64,000 bases of DNA from Anaerocolumna aminovalerica (GCF_900115365.1 NZ_FOWD01000021.1:1-64000), one strand, 5' to 3'; positions 14,827 to 24,072 are shown, numbered from the stretch's first letter. The notes: generated from the letters alone by a model not told the origin. Translations and numbers: made by a program.

Positions 14827-16758
14827 TTATCTGTGCCGATAAATACCCGGCTCTCTTAAATAATGGCACAAAGAAGTCATCACATCTCGAATGCGGTACA
14901 ATTCACTCTCTTTATTGCCAGCTCTCCATAGCTTTTCATATTTTATCAGCCACTTTTCTGTTTGAGCTGCTAAACTTATAGCTTCCTCTCTTAATTCACG
15001 ATTTTCTAAAGCTTTTTGACCCTCTGGCTCAAAATAGAACTTTTTAATCATTAAGCCAATATGCTGCCAAAGTTTTACCAGCTTTGCCATATGTACTGCT
15101 TCCTCCAAATCTCTCTTTCTTGAGAAATTTAGTTTGCTGTACACCTTACCTTTATAATCCTCCAGTTTATCTAATAGAGATTCTAATTCCTCCAGTATGG
15201 ATCTAAAAAATGAACAATCCGGTTCCTCAATAAATTCATGAGCAGCACCATAAGAGGTATTACCAAAAGAAACATCAAAATACCACTTCATTAAATGTTC
15301 CCAAGTAATATGCATTTTATTAGATATATCTGTAAGAAGCGAAAACAGGTTAAGGTGATCCATATCCTCATAGCCCAGATGAGGACTGATTGCCTCGTGG
15401 TAGCTTTGAAGAGAATCACAGTTTGAATCTTTGGGGTTCCAAGACATTGCTGCCCCCAGGATTAAGCCCTGTAAAGAGGTACTTAGACAATTGATACTGC
15501 CAAAGTCTCCCCAATCTGTTACAAGAACGCCATCCGCTTTATATTTTTCTCCATATCGGATAAGTTTTGTTATATTTTGAAATGCTCCCTCATAATCATT
15601 AAGGGCACGGTTCCATCCTATGGTCCCGGGGCATACATACTGAACTACCCCGGCTTTCATAAAGGTATATGTATCATCCTCTGTAACCTCAGGGTCATAA
15701 TTCCAGTTCATGCATATAACGTCTTTGGGAAGCTCTTCTAAATATTCCGGGTGCTTTATAATCATATCTCCGAAAAACATGACTTTCTTTCCCATCTCTT
15801 CCACAATACTCATGACTTCCTTCAGGAAATTAACATAGAGTTCTGTGCCCCCTACTTGCTGTGCCAGTTCCTTATTCTTTCCTTTTCCAATATCAAAGGT
15901 TTCGTCTCCGCAAATATTTACGATTGGGGAACGAAACAGGGGAACGAAATTCTTCAGCATATTTCTAACTAATTCTATGGATTCCGGATTGGTGCAATCC
16001 AGTGTGTGATGCAGTTGGCGTTTCATCCAGTCATAAGGTTCATTTGGATAATCTTCATACTCACATAAATGTTTATAGGAATCACTTTTTAAGATTTCAT
16101 ATAAATGCCCAAAAGTAGCAATACAAGGTACTAATTGTATCATGTGTTCCTGACAGTAGGCATCCAGGGCGATAATATCCTCTCCCCTTAGGCCGTCCTT
16201 ACCCACATTAATTTCCGAAGTAAATTCAAACATAAAGGTATGCTCTATATATAATTGAAGCATATTTACCTTAAAATCCGAGGCAAGATCAACAATCTCA
16301 AACAGATATTCCAGCTTTGGCACCCTGCCTCTTGTAATATCAATCATCCATCCCCGGTTACTGAATGCAGGCTTATCTTTAATTGTAATAACAGGCAGTT
16401 TATTTTTATATTTTACAATAAGCTGTTTTAAAGTTTTAATGCCATAATACAGACCTTTATATTGGCCTTTGATGATAATATTATTATTGTTTATAACAAG
16501 TTCGTAGGCTTCCTCTGATTCAGCAGCTACTTCTTCCTGTATTAGAACAATATTCTTTCCATTCTTTACAGGTATTGCACTAATTATAACTTCTACTCCA
16601 ATTTCATTATAGATAATATCTCTTAAATCAATTAACCATTTTTTCTTCCTTGCCTTATCTTCTTGAATGCTAATAACAGTATCTTCTGTAATGGCAAAAT
16701 GTCCATCCACTACCTCATAAAATTGAGGACTTGGAACCAGGCCGGGGTATTTAATCAT
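14827..16758 (-). CDS. Beta-N-acetylhexosaminidase (GH20), intracellular
   Basis: A 643-residue GH20 enzyme that removes terminal GlcNAc/GalNAc by substrate-assisted catalysis. The domains are a GH20b-type N-terminal fold (about 1-115), then the TIM barrel opening with RGWMIDITRGRVPKLEYL, the catalytic pair in CGDETFD (D285-E286) and late GVLVTDWGDFG. No signal peptide, so it acts on imported amino-sugar oligosaccharides or internal wall fragments. The ATG at 16758 is chosen because it follows GGAATAGAGGTTAAG of the leader cassette; the frame is open 9 codons further into the hairpin. No transporter is adjacent; a broken sensor kinase lies upstream, hinting that a larger uptake unit was lost here. 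Confidence 0.88.
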   Translation of the reverse strand: MIKYPGLVPSPQFYEVVDGHFAITEDTVISIQEDKARKKKWLIDLRDIIYNEIGVEVIISAIPVKNGKNIVLIQEEVAAESEEAYELVINNNNIIIKGQYKGLYYGIKTLKQLIVKYKNKLPVITIKDKPAFSNRGWMIDITRGRVPKLEYLFEIVDLASDFKVNMLQLYIEHTFMFEFTSEINVGKDGLRGEDIIALDAYCQEHMIQLVPCIATFGHLYEILKSDSYKHLCEYEDYPNEPYDWMKRQLHHTLDCTNPESIELVRNMLKNFVPLFRSPIVNICGDETFDIGKGKNKELAQQVGGTELYVNFLKEVMSIVEEMGKKVMFFGDMIIKHPEYLEELPKDVICMNWNYDPEVTEDDTYTFMKAGVVQYVCPGTIGWNRALNDYEGAFQNITKLIRYGEKYKADGVLVTDWGDFGSINCLSTSLQGLILGAAMSWNPKDSNCDSLQSYHEAISPHLGYEDMDHLNLFSLLTDISNKMHITWEHLMKWYFDVSFGNTSYGAAHEFIEEPDCSFFRSILEELESLLDKLEDYKGKVYSKLNFSRKRDLEEAVHMAKLVKLWQHIGLMIKKFYFEPEGQKALENRELREEAISLAAQTEKWLIKYEKLWRAGNKESELYRIRDVMTSLCHYLREPGIYRHR

Positions 16759-16875
16759 CTTAACCTCTATTCCGTGCTTTAGCACAATTTAATAATGACA
16801 GTAATTTTGTAAAGCCGCAAATTACCGGTTGAAAAACTTGTTTTTCAACTATCCTCCTTTCAAATAGTAGTTGAA
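16759..16875 (-). repeat. Palindromic leader array R2
   Basis: Hairpins in order toward GH20: GTTTTTCAACTA/TAGTTGAAAAAC spanning 16840-16875, GTTGAAAAA/TTTTTCAAC (16828-16849), GTAATTT/AAATTAC (16801-16825) and the cassette hairpin GTGCTTTAGCAC (16774-16785). AAAGGAGG stands four bases before a TTG that opens a frame of 8 codons (16848-16822). The left edge of the upstream broken kinase gene falls inside this array. Confidence 0.7.
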
Positions 16876-17375
16876 AAACTATCAAGTAAAAGCCCAATAG
16901 CGCCCATAGTACTATAATATTCTCCAAAAGATTTACCCTTTAATGCTATAGCCTTCTGATACCAGGGCGAAGATTTTATCTCCGAAGTTGCCTTCATATA
17001 ATCCATGTTATCCAATATTGTTTCATTTTCTCCATAAATTCGAATATCCGATATATCAGAATAGGTCAATTCAAATTTATTCAGAAGATTATTTTCAGAA
17101 TAACTATGAAATACTTCAAGGGGAGATTGAAAAGCTGTCTGCATCACTGTTTTAATTTTCTCATCAGATATAGCAGCATTCTCAATAGTATGAATGAATT
17201 GAAGTGTTTCCTCAATCCTGCTTTCAACACGGGCAATCTCTGCTTTTGCTTCTTTTAGTGATTGTTCATAAGCCATTTTACGCATACGAACTGTTAATAA
17301 TATGCCAATAAATAATATAGGCAACAAACTGGCTGTTCCAAAAGCAAATAAGAAACTTCGACCTGTTTTTTTCAT
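16860..17375 (-). pseudogene. Truncated YesM-type sensor histidine kinase (N-terminal fragment)
   Basis: About 171 codons survive: a basic N-terminus, one membrane helix (FLFAFGTASLLPILFIGILLTV), a coiled segment and part of the extracellular sensor domain, ending near WYQKAIALKGKSFGEYYSTMG. The second membrane helix, HAMP, phospho-acceptor and ATPase domains of a 580-620 residue kinase are missing. The frame ends in SFSTTI within a sequence that matches the repeat array R2, so the gene was broken at the repeat. ATG 17375 has GGGGAG 7 nt upstream. It may still be translated as a membrane stub. Confidence 0.75.
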
Positions 17376-17474
17376 TCCTTTTCTCCCCAACCCCAGAAAT
17401 AAAAACTTTATTGTAATTCTCTTCTTATAAACTCCAATTAATTACCATTAGTATAACATCAATGGTTTGGTGAA

Positions 17475-17957
17475 TCAATGATAATCCCTGTCTTTTCTAA
17501 ATTTCTTACTAATAATATAGAACAATAAACATCCTAAAAAAGCTCCTGTTCCATCAATTAAAACATCCGTCACCTGACCTGATCTGCCCGGAATAAATAG
17601 CTGATGGAATTCATCTGTTGCAGCATATAATACTGCTATTACTTCTGACCATAATATTAAGGAAATTCCTCTCTTATCATATACATAAAGCCAGTAGGAA
17701 AGAGCTATCGCTAACACGGCGTACTCTGTCATATGGGCTGCTTTACGTATTAAGGTCTCCAGCAATTCTAGCCAATGGATTCTCTCTTCTATTGGTAATT
17801 CTAAACTAAATATTTTCTCATTAAGTGAAAAGATATTCTCAATAATACCGCCGCTTAATTTTGAAGATTCTGCTGCCTCCTGATGAGAGAAATAAAAAAT
17901 AATGCACATTATGATAAGTGCTGGTATTACTGATAAAATTCTATATTTTTTCTTCAT
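17475..17957 (-). CDS. VanZ-like membrane protein
   Basis: A 160-residue protein with about four membrane helices and the VanZ-family signature DEFHQLFIPGRSGQVTDVLIDGTGA near the C-terminus, plus RKAAHMTEYAVLA in the middle. VanZ itself gives low-level teicoplanin resistance; most chromosomal relatives have no proven role. The start is placed at ATG 17957 (MKKKYRILSVIP, AAGGTG 9 nt upstream) because upstream codons are Tyr/Asn-rich and look untranslated. Not linked to any vancomycin genes. Confidence 0.85.
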   Translation of the reverse strand: MKKKYRILSVIPALIIMCIIFYFSHQEAAESSKLSGGIIENIFSLNEKIFSLELPIEERIHWLELLETLIRKAAHMTEYAVLAIALSYWLYVYDKRGISLILWSEVIAVLYAATDEFHQLFIPGRSGQVTDVLIDGTGAFLGCLLFYIISKKFRKDRDYH

Positions 17958-18150
17958 GTCTTTTTTCACCTTAGTATAAAAACTTAATTTAATGTATGCA
18001 ATAAAGCTATAATAATCTAATTGATAATAATAATAATTTAAATTATAACATAATACATTTGCCTGAAACAAGAATTTGTACTTAAATTAATATTAATGCA
18101 ATAAAATTCTAATATTGATCATATCAATAATTTACATTCTAAAGAAATTA

Positions 18151-18234
18151 AAAAAGAGCTGTAGTATTTAGTCATTTGAAAGTGCAGTAAAACAACTCTT
18201 TCAATATATGACATATTCTACAACAGCTCTTTTT
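18151..18234 (-). terminator. Strong terminator of the GAF/PAS regulator gene
   Basis: AAAAAGAGCTGT pairs with ACAGCTCTTTTT; inner segments GTCAT/ATGAC and GAAAG/CTTTC extend the fold. T-run on the minus strand. It lies 6 bp after the regulator stop codon. Confidence 0.85.
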
Positions 18235-18239
18235 GTTCT

Positions 18240-19928
18240 CTATAACCCATACTCCGTCATCTTCCGATATAACGTAGCACGGCTGAAACCGAGCATTTGC
18301 GATATTTGGGTTTTATTATAACCTTCTAACAGCAAATCTTTTATTCTCTCTTTTTCCATATCACTGATGGATACAATCTCTTCTACCTCTGTTTTTAAAA
18401 GGCCCATGTGTTCTATATCTTCACCAGTGACGTTGCCATTATTTCTTATTACTATCTGCTCTAATACTTTTTCCAATTCATTAATATTATCATTCCAATT
18501 ATATGTACTTAATAATTTAATTGCAGAATCAGATAATACAATATCTTCTTTCCGATATTTTGTTTGATAAAACTTAAAACCGGATTTAATAATATTCCGA
18601 AGGCCTTCTTTATTGTTATTAAAGGAAGGTATTTCTATTAAGTTTTCTGCAATACGGTAATAAAGTTCATCTAAGAAGACTCCTTGTTTCACCAATTGAA
18701 GCAAATCTTGTGTTGTGGAGAACATTAAACGAACATCACTGCAAACTTTGGTTATTCCATAATTACGAATGGTTCTGTTTTTTATAAATTCCATTAGCTT
18801 TTTCTGTAGATATATTGGAAGGTGTTCAACATTATGCAATAGTATAGTTCCACCGTCTGCCTTTTGTAGTTCACCAAATTCATCAAATACATAAGGTTCA
18901 AAAAGATCCCTATAAATATTGTCACAGTATACTGTAATTAATCCTCTTAAGTTACGGTTGGAATAATTACAGATAGCCTTTGCCAACATTTCATTTAAAT
19001 TTTGATTTTTCCCATGTATTAATAGGGTATCATTAGTAACCGCTATGGTTTTCGCATGTTCTAAAATATCACTAGGAAACAAATAATCCTTTAACCACTG
19101 AAAAGTAACAAGTGAACCCTTTCCGGCAGCACTTGCATCTTGAAGTAAATCATTGGTAGATCGGAAGATAAACATCACTTGGTATTGGGAGCCTTTCGTA
19201 CGCACAAGCTTACATGAAGCACAGCCATAAAATGTACGATTTCCAAGATCCAATAGTATTTTTTGATTATTAAAAGTATTCCTTGTTTCAAAAAAATCTT
19301 CAAGTAACTTATGGGGTAATATATTTTGAAGTTGTTTTCCATTAATGTTCTGATCAAAATTCATACTTGAATAAAATTTTCTATTAGCATATTGAATAAT
19401 TCCAAAATTATCAGTTAAAACAATAGCATCAGAGATAGTATCTAAAATTGCTTCCCGTTCCTTTATGGTATTCTTTATTTCAAAATTTTCGTTTTTATTT
19501 TTCAGCTTCCCAACTAAAACTGCAGCCATATTTTCTATAAATGCTATAGAATAATCTATATCCTGAAATATTGAAGATATCCTGTGTTTTGGTAAAATCA
19601 TAGCAATTGCCCCAATTACCCTATCCTCGTAATAGATAGGCACACCGATAAAACCAACAATTTGGCACTTATCTATTTCTTTGCATTTTTGACAGATATA
19701 GAAATCTCTTTTATCGGCAATAACTACCTTTTCTTGTTTTACTATTACTTGTCCAATCATAGTATCCATTCCGATTTCAGAGTACTGACTAAAATAACGA
19801 ACCGTTTCACCTATTACATTAAAGTTGTTATCCACTATTAATACGTCAGCATCTACTCTCTTAGAGATTTCATTAGAAAATTCTATTACTGAATCTTTGA
19901 TACTACCTAAAAGTGTAGAAATAATCAT
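18240..19928 (-). CDS. DhaR/AcoR-like transcription regulator (GAF-PAS-degenerate AAA+-Fis)
   Basis: A 562-residue regulator. Residues 1-150 form a GAF-like sensor carrying a cysteine cluster CQKCKEIDKC, which could bind a metal or redox cofactor. A PAS domain follows (AILDTISDAIVLTDNFGIIQYANRKF), then a sigma-54-activator-like AAA+ segment (LQKADGGTILLHNVEHLP, LDELYYRIAENLIEIPSF), and a Fis-type helix-turn-helix at the end (YNKTQISQMLGFSRATLYRKM). The Walker A Gly-Lys loop is eroded (LLIHGKNQNLNEML) and the GAFTGA loop that contacts sigma-54 is absent. It therefore probably works with the main sigma factor, as DhaR/TyrR-type proteins do. Adjacent to dhaKL, so it is the likely regulator of that operon. 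ATG 19928 follows GGAGGG. Confidence 0.82.
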   Translation of the reverse strand: MIISTLLGSIKDSVIEFSNEISKRVDADVLIVDNNFNVIGETVRYFSQYSEIGMDTMIGQVIVKQEKVVIADKRDFYICQKCKEIDKCQIVGFIGVPIYYEDRVIGAIAMILPKHRISSIFQDIDYSIAFIENMAAVLVGKLKNKNENFEIKNTIKEREAILDTISDAIVLTDNFGIIQYANRKFYSSMNFDQNINGKQLQNILPHKLLEDFFETRNTFNNQKILLDLGNRTFYGCASCKLVRTKGSQYQVMFIFRSTNDLLQDASAAGKGSLVTFQWLKDYLFPSDILEHAKTIAVTNDTLLIHGKNQNLNEMLAKAICNYSNRNLRGLITVYCDNIYRDLFEPYVFDEFGELQKADGGTILLHNVEHLPIYLQKKLMEFIKNRTIRNYGITKVCSDVRLMFSTTQDLLQLVKQGVFLDELYYRIAENLIEIPSFNNNKEGLRNIIKSGFKFYQTKYRKEDIVLSDSAIKLLSTYNWNDNINELEKVLEQIVIRNNGNVTGEDIEHMGLLKTEVEEIVSISDMEKERIKDLLLEGYNKTQISQMLGFSRATLYRKMTEYGL

Positions 19929-20045
19929 ACTAACCCTCCATGCTTCCAACACCTGCGAATTTGGGCGCAAGCATAATATTTGCAAAGCGAATTGTTTTAC
20001 AATTCACTTTGTGAAAAATCTTGATTTTTCACACTTCTCCCTTTT
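19929..20045 (-). repeat. Palindromic leader array R3
   Basis: Leader of the regulator gene. Hairpins: GTGAAAAATC/GATTTTTCAC (20011-20032), TTCAC-TTT-GTGAA (20003-20015), ATTG-TTTTA-CAAT (19991-20003), and the segment GCGCCCAAATTCGC near 19955-19968. Bases 19988-20018 match 60874-60904 with few changes, so R3 and R4 share a common origin. GGGAG precedes an 11-codon frame opening GTG-AAA-AAT-CAA (20032-19997). Confidence 0.75.
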
Positions 20046-20157
20046 CTTTCCCATAATAACTATTATATTATTATAGCACAATACAGAATTTTGATAAATA
20101 ATTACCAAACCTTTTTTATATTTATACATGTGTAATTTTGATACTTGCCGTAGTATA

Positions 20158-20213
20158 AAGGAGAATACATATATTCATTTTAATAGATAATTTCGAATTA
20201 TATGCATTCTCCT
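20158..20213 (-). terminator. Terminator of the cyuA-liv-dhaKL operon
   Basis: AGGAGAAT-CATATA pairs with TATATG-ATTCTCCT, located 53 bp after the ATC-hydrolase-like gene. T-content on the minus side is modest. Confidence 0.65.
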
Positions 20214-20265
20214 CTTAATATACTAACAATACGTCAAATATGTATACATTAAATACTATAGCTTA

Positions 20266-20754
20266 TTATTTTTTATCTACTTTCTTAAAGCATACTTCAC
20301 AGATGTTGTCACCTTTTGCAATAGTTTTTCCTAAATGGAATTCAAAGTTATCAAATGTACTAGCGATACCTCTATCACCATCCATAGCGATATCACATAA
20401 CATTGCGATTTCTTCTTCATCATCAGTTAATTTCTTCCATGCAGCAACTAATGGACAGTAATGGAATTCAATGTTGAATTCGTCTTCTGTTAATGTAGTA
20501 TCCATTTCGAAGATATTTCTTACATTATCAGATATAAATTCTGGTGCAAATACTGCAAGATCATCTGTCTTTGTATATTTGTTATTACCATGGAAGCATC
20601 CGCAAGCTGTGATTGCGTCTCTTGCGAAATCATAATCTAAACCTCTTTTTTTCGCTTCCTGAACTAAATAATAGAACCAAGTTGCTCTGTGTTCAATGGC
20701 ATCTCTTAAATCTTTAATATGTTGTCCTCTGTCACTTGCTTCATTCTTAATCAT
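20266..20754 (-). CDS. ATC hydrolase-like protein (L-2-amino-thiazoline-4-carboxylate hydrolase family)
   Basis: A 162-residue protein matching the pattern of PF14196: a helical N-terminal half (RATWFYYLVQEAKKRGLDYDF, FARDAITACGCFHG), then FHYCPLVAAWKKL, IAMLCDIAMDGDRGI and a Cys-rich end (AKGDNICEVCFKK). The founding members open the thiazoline ring of 2-aminothiazoline-4-carboxylate on the way to L-cysteine; most genomic relatives are untested. Several conserved Cys and His residues suggest thiol or metal chemistry. It is the last gene of an operon that begins with a cysteine desulfidase-like gene, which fits a role in liberating cysteine or a cysteine analogue. AAAGGAG precedes ATG 20754. 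Confidence 0.75.
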   Translation of the reverse strand: MIKNEASDRGQHIKDLRDAIEHRATWFYYLVQEAKKRGLDYDFARDAITACGCFHGNNKYTKTDDLAVFAPEFISDNVRNIFEMDTTLTEDEFNIEFHYCPLVAAWKKLTDDEEEIAMLCDIAMDGDRGIASTFDNFEFHLGKTIAKGDNICEVCFKKVDKK

Positions 20755-20810
20755 AGTTAATGTCTCCTTTTACTTATATTTTATATTACACTACTTTGTA
20801 GTTATAATCG

Positions 20811-21458
20811 TTATTGTAATTTTTCTAATGCATAATCCATTAAAGTTGATATTTGATAAGACATGGTCACTGCTCCCGGATCTAAATGTCCTAATCCTTT
20901 ATTAGCCTGATAAGTAGCTCTGCCACGTACCGCTTCCATATTCTTTGTATTTTCTGCACCATCTACAGAAGCTTTCTTTACTAATGCAAGGGTTTCTTCT
21001 TCAGATAATCCTTTTTCAATGGACTCTTTAAAACAGGTAACTGCAGGATGCAAGCTGTCAATCATAGTTTTCCAACCAGGTTGTGCATTACCTCTTGCCA
21101 TAATTGCATCCAGCATTGCAGCAAGAACATCACACAAGTCTTTACTGGTTATAACATCCTTATCTTTTAAAGTTTTAGCAGCACCTAAGTAAGCACTTCC
21201 ATATAATACGCCTGATGACCCACCGATAACAGACATCATAATTTTGCCGATTTCTTTAAACTCCTCAAATAAGTTCAGAGTCTCTAGTCTATCTGCTTCT
21301 TCTACCAGTTTTTCAAAACCCATATTAATGTTGCTCCAATGGTCTCCATCACCGGTTGCAGAATCTAATTCTGTTATATAATCTCCATTTGCATGGATTA
21401 ATTCATAGGCTCTTTTGATATATTCCACATAATCTTTGCTGGTCAATTGTAATGCCAT
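20811..21458 (-). CDS. dhaL: Dihydroxyacetone kinase subunit L
   Basis: A 215-residue nucleotide-binding subunit. The Mg-binding motif reads SATGDGDHWSNINMGF near residue 30, keeping all three Asp ligands of DhaL; the usual HGTN/HGVN is HWSN here. The helical bundle continues with GGSSGVLYGSAYLGAAK and ends with GRATYQANKGLGHLDPGAVT. Together with DhaK it transfers phosphate to dihydroxyacetone. In phosphotransferase-coupled systems DhaL carries ADP that is re-phosphorylated by DhaM; no dhaM is in the window, so the donor is not known. Thirteen bases downstream of dhaK; AGGAGG at the start. Confidence 0.92.
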   Translation of the reverse strand: MALQLTSKDYVEYIKRAYELIHANGDYITELDSATGDGDHWSNINMGFEKLVEEADRLETLNLFEEFKEIGKIMMSVIGGSSGVLYGSAYLGAAKTLKDKDVITSKDLCDVLAAMLDAIMARGNAQPGWKTMIDSLHPAVTCFKESIEKGLSEEETLALVKKASVDGAENTKNMEAVRGRATYQANKGLGHLDPGAVTMSYQISTLMDYALEKLQ

Positions 21459-21471
21459 ACTGTAAACCTCC

Positions 21472-22458
21472 TTATAAAACCTTTAATGCAGGTGTATCGC
21501 ACGGTGCATCCAGTAATTCTTTTAATTCATCATCCAGTTTCATTAAAGTTAAAGAGCAGCCTGTCATATCTAACGCTGTCATATAGTTTCCAACAAATGT
21601 TCTATATACTTTAATATTCTTTTCTTCTAATAACTGCTGTACTTCATTATTTAAGATGTAAAGTTCCATTAATGGAGTGCCGCCTAAACCATTAACCATA
21701 AGTGCAACTTCACTATTGCTGTAATCATAGTCTTCCAAAACCTTATTTAATAAAATTTCAGCTAATTCTTTGGCAGTTTTTACATTAGTACGTTCCACTC
21801 CAGGTTCACCGTGAATACCCATACCAATTTCAATTTCATCTTCACCTAATACAAATCCTGGCTTTCCAACTGCAGGTAATGTACATGGAGTCATAGCCAT
21901 TCCCATACTTCTAATATTGGCGATAGCCTTTTCTGCTGCTGCCTTTACTTCTTGCAGATTTGCTCCTGTTTCAGCTTTTGCTCCGGCTATTTTATGTACA
22001 AATACAGTTCCTGCAATACCTCTTCTGCCGGTAGAATAAGTACTGTCCGGCACTGCAACGTCATCTTTAACAACAACGGTTTCCACTTCAATGTCATCCA
22101 TCTCAGCCATGTCTTTAGACAAGCCGAAGTTCATAATATCACCGGAATAGTTCTTAATAATCATAAGAACACCTTTACCTGAATTGGTCTGATTAATTCC
22201 TTCAATAATACGGTCCGGACTTGGAGAGGAGAATACATTACCTGAAATAGCAGCATCTAGCATACCTTTTCCAACATATCCTGCATGTGCCGGCTCGTGT
22301 CCTGCTCCGCCACCGGATATAACTGCCACCTTATCTGATTTTTCTCTTCTTGTTATGACTTCTAACTTTTCAATGTATTTTAAACTTGGATATGCTTTTT
22401 CCATACCCCGTAAAAGTTCACTTACTACATCTGTTGGTTTATTAATTATCTTCTTCAT
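21472..22458 (-). CDS. dhaK: Dihydroxyacetone kinase subunit K
   Basis: A 328-residue DAK1-domain protein that binds dihydroxyacetone covalently as a hemiaminal to a His. Canonical motifs are intact: GGGAGHEPAHAGYVGKGML (about residues 49-67), NYSGDIMNFGLS with the catalytic Asp, and MGIHGEPGVER with the substrate-binding His. It is therefore likely a true DHA kinase, unlike the divergent copy at 61100-62110. Product DHA-phosphate enters glycolysis. It sits in one operon with a LIV-type transporter, not with glycerol dehydrogenase, so DHA is presumably made inside the cell from another compound. Confidence 0.92.
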   Translation of the reverse strand: MKKIINKPTDVVSELLRGMEKAYPSLKYIEKLEVITRREKSDKVAVISGGGAGHEPAHAGYVGKGMLDAAISGNVFSSPSPDRIIEGINQTNSGKGVLMIIKNYSGDIMNFGLSKDMAEMDDIEVETVVVKDDVAVPDSTYSTGRRGIAGTVFVHKIAGAKAETGANLQEVKAAAEKAIANIRSMGMAMTPCTLPAVGKPGFVLGEDEIEIGMGIHGEPGVERTNVKTAKELAEILLNKVLEDYDYSNSEVALMVNGLGGTPLMELYILNNEVQQLLEEKNIKVYRTFVGNYMTALDMTGCSLTLMKLDDELKELLDAPCDTPALKVL

Positions 22459-22539
22459 AGGAACCTCCTGTTTTATTTACTTTCATGAATTGTTTTAGGA
22501 TTCTTCGCCTTCGGCTCTATTAACATGATGTCATATAAA

Positions 22540-23247
22540 CTAGCCTTGACCCAAATAAGCCTTTTTAACTCTTGGATCATCTGCAATATCTTTTGCAATG
22601 CCTGACATAGAAACCTTACCATTTTCAAGAACATAAGCACGATGAGATACAGACAGAGCCATGTTTGCGTTCTGCTCAATTAATAGAATGGTAGTTCCCT
22701 GATTATTTATTATTTCAATCAAGTCAAAGATTTGTAGAACTATGTTAGGAGCTAGACCTAAGGAAGGTTCATCTAACAGTAAGAGTTCCGGATTGCTCAT
22801 TAAAGCACGTCCAATGGCTAACATCTGTTGTTCACCGCCGGATAGAGTTCCTGCAACTTGTTTAATTCGTTCTTTAAGTCTTGGGAATAATTCATAAACT
22901 CTTTCAAAACCTTCTTGTATCTTAGTTTTATCTTTTATATTATAAGCACCTAATCTTAAGTTTTCTTCTACAGAAAGGCCAGGAAAAACTTCTCTTCCTT
23001 CCGGAGAAACACTGATACCTTCCTTGGAAATGTTGTATGGAGGCATATTGGTGATCACTTTATTCTTAAAGGATATGCTTCCTTGCTGGGAACGGACTAT
23101 ACCACAAATGGAGTTAATTAAAGTTGATTTACCGGCACCATTGCTGCCAATAAGGGAAACGACTTCTTTCTCCTTAACATCCATGGTAATACCTTTTAAT
23201 GCATGAACATTTCCGTAATAGGTATGTAAATCATTTATCTTCAGCAT
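22540..23247 (-). CDS. livF: LIV-type ABC transporter ATPase (LivF)
   Basis: A 235-residue ATPase: Walker A GSNGAGKST, signature LSGGEQQM, Walker B LLLLDEPSLGL, H-loop LLIEQNANMAL. The LivF type is shown by LDEPSLGLAPNIV. ATG 23247 (MLKINDLHTYYG) follows GGGGGAG; the open frame extends 10 codons further, into the livG end. It overlaps livG by 17 bp. Downstream, 80 bp separate it from dhaK without a terminator. Confidence 0.93.
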   Translation of the reverse strand: MLKINDLHTYYGNVHALKGITMDVKEKEVVSLIGSNGAGKSTLINSICGIVRSQQGSISFKNKVITNMPPYNISKEGISVSPEGREVFPGLSVEENLRLGAYNIKDKTKIQEGFERVYELFPRLKERIKQVAGTLSGGEQQMLAIGRALMSNPELLLLDEPSLGLAPNIVLQIFDLIEIINNQGTTILLIEQNANMALSVSHRAYVLENGKVSMSGIAKDIADDPRVKKAYLGQG

Positions 23248-24010
23248 TTTTTCTCCCCCTTCCCAAGTAAGCTTCAATTACTCTTTCATTGTTAGCGATT
23301 TCTGCGGGCAGGCCACTTGCAATAGGTTTACCGTGGTCAATTACGTAGATTCTGTCTGAAATATTCATAACAACGCTCATATCATGTTCAATCATGATAA
23401 TGGTGTATCCTTTTTGTTTTAAGGAACGAATGAATTGCAATAATTCCTCTGATTCCTGTGGATTCATGCCTGCTGCCGGCTCGTCTAACAAAATCAGCTT
23501 TGCTCCTGTAGCAATTGCTCTTGCAATCTCCAACTTTCTTTGATCTCCATAGGGCAGATTCTCTGCATAATCATCTCGATAATGATCCAGTCCAATGGAT
23601 TTTAATATTTCAATTGCTCTAAAAACTTTTTCATCTTCCTCTTTCCTAAACTTAGGGGAACGAATAACGCTTTCTAATAAATTATATTTTGTCCTTATAT
23701 GTGTGCCAACTAATACATTTTCTACAACACGTAAGTCCTGGAAGAGACGAATATTTTGAAAGGTTCTTGAAATACCACTTTTCACGATTTGCTGGGGTTT
23801 TAAATTATGGATTGGTTTTCCATCAAATATGATTTCGCCTTCGTCTATTTTATATACTCCTGTAAGCATGTTAAAAACTGTCGTCTTACCAGCACCATTT
23901 GGTCCAATAATGCTGACAATTTCACCTTCATTTACTTCAAAGCTTACTTTATCTACTGCTACAATACCACCGAATCTTTTTGTTATACCATTAACCTGTA
24001 AATATGCCAT
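23231..24010 (-). CDS. livG: LIV-type ABC transporter ATPase (LivG)
   Basis: A 259-residue ATPase: Walker A GPNGAGKTT, signature LPYGDQRK (the LivG-type variant), Walker B LILLDEPAAGMNPQE, H-loop MIEHDMSVVM. LivG carries the ISRTFQNIRLFQDLRVVENV segment. The ribosome site before ATG 24010 is weak, so coupling to the preceding permease gene is likely. It pairs with LivF to energise the LivH/LivM channel. Confidence 0.93.
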   Translation of the reverse strand: MAYLQVNGITKRFGGIVAVDKVSFEVNEGEIVSIIGPNGAGKTTVFNMLTGVYKIDEGEIIFDGKPIHNLKPQQIVKSGISRTFQNIRLFQDLRVVENVLVGTHIRTKYNLLESVIRSPKFRKEEDEKVFRAIEILKSIGLDHYRDDYAENLPYGDQRKLEIARAIATGAKLILLDEPAAGMNPQESEELLQFIRSLKQKGYTIIMIEHDMSVVMNISDRIYVIDHGKPIASGLPAEIANNERVIEAYLGRGRKNAEDK

Positions 24011-24072
24011 ATTTTCATAGCTACTGATAACAGCTAGCTCTCCTTTCTCAATACTTTTTTAAATGAAACCTC

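Noticed and set aside
20811-22458. Ordinary glycerol/DHA utilisation operon
   Set aside because: No glycerol dehydrogenase, glycerol facilitator or dhaM is present; the genes lie in one operon with a LIV transporter and a cysteine desulfidase-like gene.
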